A DNA stretch of 64,000 nucleotides from Actinomadura violacea (GTDB lineage Bacteria; Actinomycetota; Actinomycetes; Streptosporangiales; Streptosporangiaceae), in assembly GCF_017573465.1 (NCBI RefSeq), contig NZ_JAGEPF010000009.1, positions 248,001 to 312,000 of the forward strand, read 5' to 3'. The position numbers and the translations under genes were made by a program. Below are positions 1 to 5,807 of the stretch, in pieces (the first letter of the stretch is position 1; each line of letters opens with the position of its first letter). The notes under the pieces are model-generated. The model was not told the DNA's origin. It did not search any database and was given only the letters and a program-made list of their open reading frames with translations.

Positions 1-446
1 GCCTTGGGGTAGTTGCCGACGAGCTGCCAGAAGTCGCTGCCGTGCCCCGGGATCAGCAGGTGGGCCAGCTCGTGCACCAGCACGTAGTCGACGACCCAGG
101 ACGGCATGCCCCGCAGCCGGGTGGACAGCCGGATGGTGCCGTCGTCGGGGGTGCACGAGCCCCAGCGGGTGCGCTGGTTGTCGACCCACCGGACGCTGAC
201 CGGGTCGGCGCGGCCGTCCAGGTAGCGGCGGGACAGCTCGTGGGCGCGCGACTGGAGGGCGGCGTCGGAGGGGCGCCGGCGGCGTTCGCGCTCCTCCAGC
301 CGTTCCAGGATGGTGGCGATCCACTGCTCCTCTTCGGCCTTGCTGAGCCTGGAGGGCACCATCACCACCACCTTGTCCCCGTCGCGGTAGGCGGACACGG
401 TCCGGCGGCGCCTGGTGCTGCGGCGGACCTCAACGTTAGGGGGCAC
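1..446 (-). CDS. YgjP/SprT-like zinc metallopeptidase (M48/DUF45), partial
   Basis: Reading leftward from a GTG at 446, the frame stays open to the window edge, so the C-terminus is missing. About 148 residues are visible. The protein has a basic N-terminus (VEVRRSTRRRRTVSAY), a charged helical stretch, the WGSC motif, and then LVHELAHLLIPGHG, whose HELAH supplies two zinc ligands and the catalytic Glu. WGSC followed by HExxH is the signature of the YgjP-like/DUF45 metal-dependent hydrolases, and the order and spacing fit. The third ligand should lie just outside the window. It is read in the same direction as the crotonase, 107 bp away, so co-transcription is possible. The substrate is unknown. 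The GTG lacks a well-placed Shine-Dalgarno sequence, so the start is uncertain. Confidence 0.8.
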   Translation of the reverse strand, partial: MPPNVEVRRSTRRRRTVSAYRDGDKVVVMVPSRLSKAEEEQWIATILERLEERERRRRPSDAALQSRAHELSRRYLDGRADPVSVRWVDNQRTRWGSCTPDDGTIRLSTRLRGMPSWVVDYVLVHELAHLLIPGHGSDFWQLVGNYPK

Positions 447-552
447 GGCGCAACCGTACCCAAAATTTTGCGTCCTCCACAGGGGGTGTTTGACGTCAGC
501 GCAGGTCAGAGCCCATCTTTTGGTGGACGGTCAGGGGCTTTCCACAACCTGC

Positions 553-1353
553 TCAAGCGCCGGTGAAGCGGGCGGGACGCTTCTCCCGCTGGGCCGTCAG
601 CCCTTCGATCATGTCCTCGGACGCCATGGTGACGGGCTGGGCGAGCGATTCCCAGCGCAGCGCGGCGTCCATGTCGGCGTGCCCGCCGCCGGCGAGGGCG
701 ACCTTGGTGAGCCGGGTGGCGATGGGCGCGTTGGCGGCGATCCGCTCGGCGGTCTTCAGGGTCTCGGCGAGCACGTCCGCGCGCGGGAACGCCTGGTTGA
801 CCAGGCCGTGCCGTTCGGCCTCGGCGCCGGTGAGGACGCGTCCGGCCAGCAGCATCTCGCGGGCCAGCGGCAACCCGGCGACCTCGGGGAACAGCCAGGT
901 GGCGGCCATGCCGGGGTGCAGGCCGAGCGCGGTGAACGGGGCGAGCAGCTTGGCGTCGTCGGCGGCGTAGCGCAGGTCGCAGGCGAGGGCGAGGCACAGC
1001 CCGGCGCCGACGGCGTGCCCGTTGACGGCGGCGATGGTGGGGACTTCGAGGCTCCGGATCGTCAGCCACGTCCGGTAGAACTCGAGCATGCGGTCGCGGA
1101 GCGCGGGGACGGCGACGGCGTTGGTGTCGGCCAGCCAGGAGAGGTCGCCGCCGGAACTGAACGCGGTGCCGGCGCCGGTGAGCACCACGCAGCGCAGCCC
1201 GGTGTCGCCGCGCAGGTCCGCGATGGCCTGCTTGTACGCGGCGGTCATCTCGTCGGACATCGCGTTGCGCCGGCCGGGGTCGTTCAGCGTCAGGACGGCG
1301 ACCCCGTCGGGACGGCGCTCGACCCGCAGCACCTCGGACTGTTCTCCGGACAT
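553..1353 (-). CDS. enoyl-CoA hydratase/isomerase (crotonase) family protein
   Basis: This 266-residue protein has the crotonase fold signature. Early motifs are VAVLTLNDPGRRNAMS, then the oxyanion-hole segment VLTGAGTAFSSGGDLSWL, then AAVNGHAVGAGLCLALACDLR around residues 108-128, and the A-x-x-x-GLV-N region (AERHGLVNQ). The length is normal for the family. Such enzymes act on acyl-CoA thioesters (hydration, isomerisation or related reactions) in fatty-acid or aromatic catabolism. The usual two catalytic Glu positions are not clearly both present, so the exact reaction cannot be given. It is divergent from the ABC1-kinase gene. The ATG start gives a clean crotonase N-terminus. Confidence 0.87.
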   Translation of the reverse strand: MSGEQSEVLRVERRPDGVAVLTLNDPGRRNAMSDEMTAAYKQAIADLRGDTGLRCVVLTGAGTAFSSGGDLSWLADTNAVAVPALRDRMLEFYRTWLTIRSLEVPTIAAVNGHAVGAGLCLALACDLRYAADDAKLLAPFTALGLHPGMAATWLFPEVAGLPLAREMLLAGRVLTGAEAERHGLVNQAFPRADVLAETLKTAERIAANAPIATRLTKVALAGGGHADMDAALRWESLAQPVTMASEDMIEGLTAQREKRPARFTGA

Positions 1354-1563
1354 GGCTCCGCACCGTACCGTGCGGCGCCCCCGCCGCGTCCACGCGCCCC
1401 CTCCAGGGGCCGGATCTCGGCTGTGCCGGGCCGCGCGAAACGCGTGAGAAAGCGCACACTTACCACGGAAGTGCAGGTCACAGCGTCCTGTTCCGCCGCG
1501 AGTCGGGATTTGCTTCCCGGTCGTTGTGGCGCGAACGACAGCGGATCACCGACAATGGTCCGC

Positions 1564-2895
1564 GTGAGCGATCTTCCCCGCCGCGCGGTGACGCGGTCAG
1601 CAAAGCTGGCGTCCCTCCCCCTCGGCTTCGCGGGGCGCACCGCCCTCGGCATCGGGAAGCGGACCATCGGCCGGCCCGCCGAGGCCGTCGCCATGGAGAT
1701 CCAGACGCGCACCGCCGAGCAGCTGTTCAAGGTGCTCGGCGAGCTCAAGGGCGGCGCGATGAAGCTCGGCCAGATGCTGTCGATCTTCGAGGCGGCGCTG
1801 CCGCCGGAGATCGCCGGGCCGTACCGCGCCACCCTCACCCGGCTGCAGGAGGCCGCTCCCCCGCTGCCCGCCTCGGCCGTCCACAAGGTCCTCGCCGAGG
1901 CGCTCGGCGAGGACTGGCGCGACGGCTTCGAGTCGTTCGACGACAAGCCGGCCGCCGCCGCGTCCATCGGCCAGGTGCACCGCGCCGTGTGGTCCGACGG
2001 CCGCGAGGTCGCGGTCAAGGTGCAGTACCCCGGCGCCGGCAAGGCGCTGATCAGCGACTTCAACCAGCTCGCCCGACTCGGCCGGCTGTTCGGCATCCTC
2101 ATGCCGGGCCTGGACGTCAAGTCGATGCTGGCCGAGCTGAAGGAACGGGTCGTCGAGGAGCTCGACTACACCATCGAGGCCGAGTCCCAGACGATCATCC
2201 GGGACGCCTACGCCGACGACCCCGACTTCTACATCCCCGAGGTGATCGCCCAGTCCGGCGACGTGCTGGTCACCGAGTGGATGGAGGGCACCCCGCTCTC
2301 GAAGATCATCAGCGACGGCGACCAGGAGACCCGCAACCACGCGGCGCTGCTGTACTGCCGGTTCCTGCTGTCGGGGCCGAAGCGGTCCGGGATGCTGCAC
2401 GGCGACCCGCACCCCGGCAACTTCCGGCTGCTGGACGACGGCCGGCTCGGCGTCCTGGACTTCGGCGCCGTCGACCGCATCCCCGGCGGCTTCCAGAAGC
2501 GGCTCGGGCTGCTGCTGCGGATCGGCACGATGGCCGACATCGACGAGATCGAGGACGCCCTGCGCGACGAGGACTTCATCCGCGAGGGCGTGGACGTCGA
2601 CGCCGAGGCGCTGCAGGGGTTCCTCGCGCCCATCACCGAGCCGTTCGTCACCGAGACGTTCAAGTTCAACCGCGAGTGGCTGCGCGACATGGCCGCCCGC
2701 GTCACCGACCTGCGGCCGACCAACGTCGTCCGGCAGCTCAACCTGCCGCCCGAGTACGTGATCATCCACCGGGTGCTGTCGGCGGGCACCGGCGTGCTGT
2801 GCCAGCTGGAGTGCGAGATCCCGGCCCGCGCCGAGTCGCTGAAGTGGGTGCCCGGCTTCGCCGACGACGAGGACGGCGAACTCGTCACCGGCTGA
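1564..2895 (+). CDS. ABC1/AarF (UbiB-like) atypical kinase family protein
   Basis: The 443-residue product starts at a GTG (VSDLPRRAV), a start chosen because related actinobacterial proteins begin with SDLPRRAV; an ATG three codons upstream is also possible. ABC1-family features are present: the KxGQ motif as LKGGAMKLGQMLS, an alanine-rich loop in place of the P-loop (PAAAASIGQVHRAV), VAVKVQYPG with the ATP-binding Lys, a VEELDY segment, and the catalytic loop and metal-binding triad HGDPHPGNF and LDFGAV. The family comprises atypical kinases/ATPases tied to quinone or lipid metabolism; the actinobacterial role is not established. A strong hairpin follows the gene. Confidence 0.88.
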   Translation: MSDLPRRAVTRSAKLASLPLGFAGRTALGIGKRTIGRPAEAVAMEIQTRTAEQLFKVLGELKGGAMKLGQMLSIFEAALPPEIAGPYRATLTRLQEAAPPLPASAVHKVLAEALGEDWRDGFESFDDKPAAAASIGQVHRAVWSDGREVAVKVQYPGAGKALISDFNQLARLGRLFGILMPGLDVKSMLAELKERVVEELDYTIEAESQTIIRDAYADDPDFYIPEVIAQSGDVLVTEWMEGTPLSKIISDGDQETRNHAALLYCRFLLSGPKRSGMLHGDPHPGNFRLLDDGRLGVLDFGAVDRIPGGFQKRLGLLLRIGTMADIDEIEDALRDEDFIREGVDVDAEALQGFLAPITEPFVTETFKFNREWLRDMAARVTDLRPTNVVRQLNLPPEYVIIHRVLSAGTGVLCQLECEIPARAESLKWVPGFADDEDGELVTG

Positions 2896-3011
2896 CCGGC
2901 GCCTGGAGCGGAGCGCCAGCGGAACGGAAGGCGACGGTCAGCCGCTTTTGCCAGGGGGCGTGGGGCCCCCACCGGAATGCTGACGGGCGCCTAAAGGCTG
3001 GAAGAACGACG

Positions 3012-3048
3012 GGGCCCCGCCCGCGCTGATGAGGCGCGGGCGGGGCCC
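3012..3048 (+). terminator. strong 15-bp hairpin after the ABC1 kinase gene
   Basis: Arms 3012-3026 and 3034-3048 are perfectly complementary (15 bp, almost all GC) around a 7-nt loop. It lies 117 bp after the kinase stop and before the convergent whiB7-side genes, which suits an intrinsic-type terminator, although no long U-tract follows. Confidence 0.6.
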
Positions 3049-3190
3049 GTCGCGGTGCGTCCGGCAAGTGGGGGGCCGGTGCACCGGTGTCCGCCGGGAG
3101 GCGCGTCCCGAAATTTTCCGGTGGCGCCCGCCGAAACCATCCAAGAAGCGGCGGGCGGACGGCCTGCCACCGGCGGACCGGAGGTGGTCG

Positions 3191-3355
3191 TCAGTCGCGG
3201 GATGAGGTCGGCGCGAGCAGCACGCGCCGCACCCGCGACGCCCTCGTCTGCGCCTCCCGCCGCGCGCGCCGCAGGGCGCGCACGCGGGCGGCGAGCTCGT
3301 CGGGCGCGGTCGCGGGTATTCGCTCCCGGGACAGGTCCTGGCTGAGCAATGTCAT
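3191..3355 (-). CDS. small basic hypothetical protein downstream of whiB7
   Basis: The start chosen is an ATG preceded by GAGGGAG, giving a 54-residue protein beginning MTLLSQDLSRERI. It is Arg-rich and helical (ELAARVRALRRARREAQTRASRVRRVLL), with no membrane segment or Cys. It lies 97 bp downstream of whiB7 on the same strand, separated by a large hairpin. Small Arg-rich proteins of this kind are common in actinobacteria, but I know of no assigned function. A longer in-frame upstream extension to 3445 crosses the hairpin and is less likely to be translated. Confidence 0.55.
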   Translation of the reverse strand: MTLLSQDLSRERIPATAPDELAARVRALRRARREAQTRASRVRRVLLAPTSSRD

Positions 3356-3372
3356 CTCGTTCTCCCTCGCCG

Positions 3373-3412
3373 CCCGCAGGCGGGGTCCCCGCGCGGGGAC
3401 CGCGCCTGCGGG
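3373..3412 (-). terminator. interrupted hairpin between whiB7 and the small downstream gene
   Basis: An outer 9-bp stem (3373-3381 with 3404-3412) and an inner 7-bp stem (3384-3390 with 3395-3401) are separated by a two-base mismatch on each side. It lies directly upstream of the small gene's ribosome-binding site. It may terminate the whiB7 transcript partially or act as an mRNA processing or stability element. Confidence 0.45.
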
Positions 3413-3452
3413 TTCGATCCGGCTGAGCGTCGGTGCGGTCGGCATCAGGGCC

Positions 3453-3740
3453 TCACACGGCCGCTTCGTCCGGGAGCGGGTGCTTGCGCGGGCGGCCGCG
3501 GGGCCGCTTGCGCGCGACGATCACGCCGCGGACGAACAGCTCGCCGCCCCACACCCCCCACGGCTCCTTGCGCTCGAGCGCGCCGGCGAGGCACTCCTTG
3601 CGGAGCGGGCACTCCAGGCACAGCGCCTTGGCGAGCTCGACGTCGGCGGGCGCCTCGGCGAAGAACAGCTCGGGGTCGGTCCGGCACGGAAGAGTGAGGT
3701 CCTCCTCGCTGATGGCGAGAGCCCCCTGCATCACAGTCAC
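3453..3740 (-). CDS. whiB7: WhiB7-type Fe-S transcriptional regulator
   Basis: The 95-residue product has the four WhiB cluster ligands C19, C41, C44 and C50, the GVWGG turn at 62-66, and a C-terminal AT-hook (RPRGRPRKH, 79-87). The AT-hook next to GVWGG distinguishes WhiB7 from most other Wbl proteins. WhiB7 is known to bind the primary sigma factor and activate intrinsic antibiotic-resistance genes, including its own, by docking its AT-hook on an AT-rich box just upstream of the -35. The gene has a long leader with a uORF, an attenuator hairpin and such an AT-box promoter (separate entries). The start is an ATG; GTC ACC ATG-like context upstream is weak for ribosome binding. Confidence 0.88.
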   Translation of the reverse strand: MTVMQGALAISEEDLTLPCRTDPELFFAEAPADVELAKALCLECPLRKECLAGALERKEPWGVWGGELFVRGVIVARKRPRGRPRKHPLPDEAAV

Positions 3741-3790
3741 CCTGGTTCCTCTCGTTGGATCTCAACGGGCGTGTCGGTTGGGTCGTCCGG

Positions 3791-3832
3791 GCAAAAGAGA
3801 AGGCCGCGGATCCGGTGTCGGATCCGCGGCCT
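3791..3832 (-). terminator. attenuator (intrinsic terminator) in the whiB7 leader
   Basis: On the minus strand a perfect 14-bp stem (arms 3819-3832 and 3801-3814, tetraloop ACAC) is followed at once by TTCTCTTTTGC, a U-rich run. It lies 20 nt after the uORF stop codon and about 50 nt before the whiB7 start, so it would end transcription before whiB7 unless bypassed. The heptamer ACACCGG occurs both just after the uORF stop and across the loop of this hairpin, giving possible alternative pairing with CCGGT at the uORF end. Confidence 0.8.
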
Positions 3833-3852
3833 GGGGGCTTGCCGGTGTCTTG

Positions 3853-4218
3853 CTAGACCGGTCGCCTCCAGGGATACGGACCCGACACGCCACCCGCCGG
3901 GGTGGCGCCCATGTGGGCCGTGGCCGGAGCCTTGGAGCTCATGTCTTCGGATGCGAAGACACTCCGCCCCTGCTCGTCCTGGATTCGCTGCTCGAAGCGC
4001 AGATCACGTAGATCGCGCAGACGGGTGCCGTCGACGCGGAGCCACTCGCCGGCCGCATTGGCCGGGGAGAGGTCGCCGGGACGCGCCGGTCCGCCGGGCT
4101 TCACGCCGAGCGGGGTCCGGACGCACGAGACGGCATACGCGGTCGAGGTGCCGGGGCAGGCCGCGGTCCAGGACGACAGCGATTTCATCGACGTGTTGAT
4201 CACCGGACAGCACACCAC
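3853..4218 (-). CDS. uORF in the whiB7 leader (candidate regulatory leader polypeptide)
   Basis: Reading leftward from a GTG at 4218 (GGAG eight bases upstream), the frame encodes 121 residues and ends GPYPWRRPV with TAG at 3853-3855. An internal ATG (MKSLSSW) at 4188 is an alternative start. Codon third positions are strongly G/C-biased through the frame, which supports real translation. The protein resembles no family I know. Its stop lies 20 nt before the attenuator stem. Upstream ORFs controlling whiB7 by attenuation are known from mycobacteria; this one is much longer than a typical leader peptide. The end, rich in Pro and Arg, could be a stalling-prone segment, which is inference. Confidence 0.6.
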   Translation of the reverse strand: MVCCPVINTSMKSLSSWTAACPGTSTAYAVSCVRTPLGVKPGGPARPGDLSPANAAGEWLRVDGTRLRDLRDLRFEQRIQDEQGRSVFASEDMSSKAPATAHMGATPAGGVSGPYPWRRPV

Positions 4219-4290
4219 CTCTCTGGCTCCTCGGGCCGGGGCCGGCGGATTCAAGATCCACACCGGTCGGCCGGTTGATTGCTCGCGACG

Positions 4291-4328
4291 AGCGTACGGG
4301 GACTTCGCCGAAGCAATCAAGGTATTTT
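4291..4328 (-). promoter_or_regulatory. predicted WhiB7-autoregulated promoter
   Basis: On the minus strand an AT-rich box CAAAAATA is followed by CC, then the -35 hexamer TTGATT (4320-4315), an 18-bp spacer, and a -10-like TACGCT (4296-4291). An AT-rich box a few bases upstream of the -35 is the defining feature of WhiB7-dependent promoters. Transcription would start near 4284, giving a leader of about 540 nt to whiB7. A 9-bp inverted repeat (TTGATTGCT / AGCAATCAA, 4275-4283 and 4312-4320) brackets the promoter. Confidence 0.6.
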
Positions 4329-4486
4329 TGACCTGCGGTTTTGTCAGTGACCTCACCCGGACTCCGGCGAACCCGCCGCTCTCGGCGAGCGTCGAAGACT
4401 CCGGGGAGTCACTGGAATCGATCATCTCACGGGTCCGGCCGCGCCGCCAGCGAACCGCCGGTGACGCCGCGGTGGCGGCGCCGTGA

Positions 4487-4516
4487 CGCCGGTGCCGGCG
4501 GGAACCGGCACCGGCG
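4487..4516 (-). terminator. 12-bp hairpin after the epoxide hydrolase gene
   Basis: Arms 4487-4498 and 4505-4516 pair perfectly around CGGGAA. The hairpin begins 7 bp beyond the epoxide hydrolase stop codon (minus strand) and separates it from the whiB7 promoter region. Confidence 0.6.
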
Positions 4517-4522
4517 CCGGGC

Positions 4523-5686
4523 TCAGGCCGCGGGCCGCCCGCCCAGGTCGCGGAAGAACTCGCGGATGTCGTCCAGGAGCAGGTCGGGGGCGTCGTGGGC
4601 GGCCCAGTGGCCGCCGCGGTCGTACTCGCGCCAGTGGACGATGTTCTTGTGGTCGCGCTCGGCGAAGCGGCGCAGCGGCCGGAAGTCGTAGGCGAACGAG
4701 GCCAGCCCGATCGGGAACGTGGTCGGTTCGGTGTCCTGCGGCTCGTGGTGGTTCTCGTAGTAGAAGCGGGCCGTGGACGCCGAGCTGTTCGTCAGCCAGT
4801 AGATGGTGGCGATGGTCAGCAGCGTGTCGGGGTCGGGCAGCCCGGCCAGCAGTTGGCCGACCCAGGCCAGCTGGCCGGCCGGGGAGTCCGACAGGGCGTG
4901 CGCGAGCGTCTGGGGCTGGGCCTGCTGCGCGGTGTCGTGGATCGAGTGCTCGACGAACCCCTGGAGGAACTGCAGGTACTGGGCCTCCTCCTGGCCGATC
5001 CCGGCCAGCTCGGCCGGGTCGCCGGTCGGGAAGGAGAAGATCTGATTGACGTGGACGCCGATCATCCGGTCCGGGTGGCGGCGGCCGAGCCAGGGGCTGA
5101 CGATCGCGCCCGCGTCGTTGCCGTGCGCGCCGAAGCGCTCGTAACCCAGGCGCGTCATCAGCTCGGCCCAGGCGTCGGCGGTGCGCGCCGAGCCCCAGCC
5201 CTTGGTGCGGGTGAGCGCCGAGAACCCGAAGCCGGGCAGCGACGGGACGACGACGTGGAACGCGTCGGCGGGGTCGCCGCCGTGCGCGGCCGGGTCGGTG
5301 AGCGGGCCGATCAGGTCCAGGTACTCCACGAACGTGTTCGGCCAGCCGTGCGTGAGGATCAGCGGCGTCGCGTCCGGCTCGGGCGACCGGACGTGCAGGA
5401 AGTGGATCAGCTGGCCGTCGATCTCGGTGGTGAACTGCGGGAAGGCGTTGATCCGCGCCTCCTGGGCGCGCCAGTCGAAGCCGATCCAGCGGTTCACCAA
5501 GCCGCGGACGAAGGAGACGGGCACCCCGTACTCCCAGCCCGGCTGGATCGGGCCCTTCTGGACGCCGTCGGTCACCTCCTCCTCGGGCAGCTCGTCGGCG
5601 AACCGGGTGCGGGCCAGCCGGTCGCGCAGGTCGTCCAGGTCGGCCTGCGGGACGTCGATGCGGAACGGGGTGATCTCGGAGCTCAT
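4523..5686 (-). CDS. epoxide hydrolase (alpha/beta hydrolase with N-terminal epoxide hydrolase domain)
   Basis: The 387-residue product starts at an ATG with AGGAGGAAGCAG directly upstream. It begins with the epoxide hydrolase N-terminal lid (ITPFRIDVPQADLDDLRDRL), then RINAFPQFTTEIDGQLIHFLHV, the oxyanion motif HGWPNTFVEY (HGWP), and PSLPGFGFS. The nucleophile region is FGAHGNDAGAIVSPWLG, with Asp in place of the usual nucleophile Ser, as in epoxide hydrolases. A late GGHWAAHDAPD segment supplies the catalytic His. Such enzymes open epoxides to diols. The gene is divergent from the histidine kinase gene, with palindromic sites in the 121-bp intergenic space. Confidence 0.88.
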   Translation of the reverse strand: MSSEITPFRIDVPQADLDDLRDRLARTRFADELPEEEVTDGVQKGPIQPGWEYGVPVSFVRGLVNRWIGFDWRAQEARINAFPQFTTEIDGQLIHFLHVRSPEPDATPLILTHGWPNTFVEYLDLIGPLTDPAAHGGDPADAFHVVVPSLPGFGFSALTRTKGWGSARTADAWAELMTRLGYERFGAHGNDAGAIVSPWLGRRHPDRMIGVHVNQIFSFPTGDPAELAGIGQEEAQYLQFLQGFVEHSIHDTAQQAQPQTLAHALSDSPAGQLAWVGQLLAGLPDPDTLLTIATIYWLTNSSASTARFYYENHHEPQDTEPTTFPIGLASFAYDFRPLRRFAERDHKNIVHWREYDRGGHWAAHDAPDLLLDDIREFFRDLGGRPAA

Positions 5687-5766
5687 CTGCTTCCTCCTCG
5701 TCGGATGCTCCGAGCCTTCCGGGCCGCGGCGCCCGGGCGTAGTGTCCACCGCACCGGTCCGGCTGC

Positions 5767-5800
5767 TGTCCGCAGGTAGCGGACATGCAAACTGCATAAT
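5767..5800. promoter_or_regulatory. paired palindromic sites between epoxide hydrolase and histidine kinase genes
   Basis: Two adjoining inverted repeats lie just upstream of the kinase start: GTCCGC-AGGTA-GCGGAC and ATGCA-AAC-TGCAT, the second overlapping a possible -10 (CATAAT). They look like operator half-sites for a dimeric regulator, for example the response regulator encoded nearby. No convincing -35 was found. Confidence 0.4.
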
Positions 5801-5807
5801 TGCGGCC

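Noticed and set aside
489..497. TGACGTCA palindrome between the crotonase and metallopeptidase genes
   Set aside because: It is a single 8-bp palindrome with no promoter elements around it; chance cannot be excluded.
3087..4199. A 370-codon plus-strand frame across whiB7 and its leader
   Set aside because: It is composed of Arg/Ser/Pro low complexity and opposes whiB7, whose Cys and AT-hook motifs are clear.
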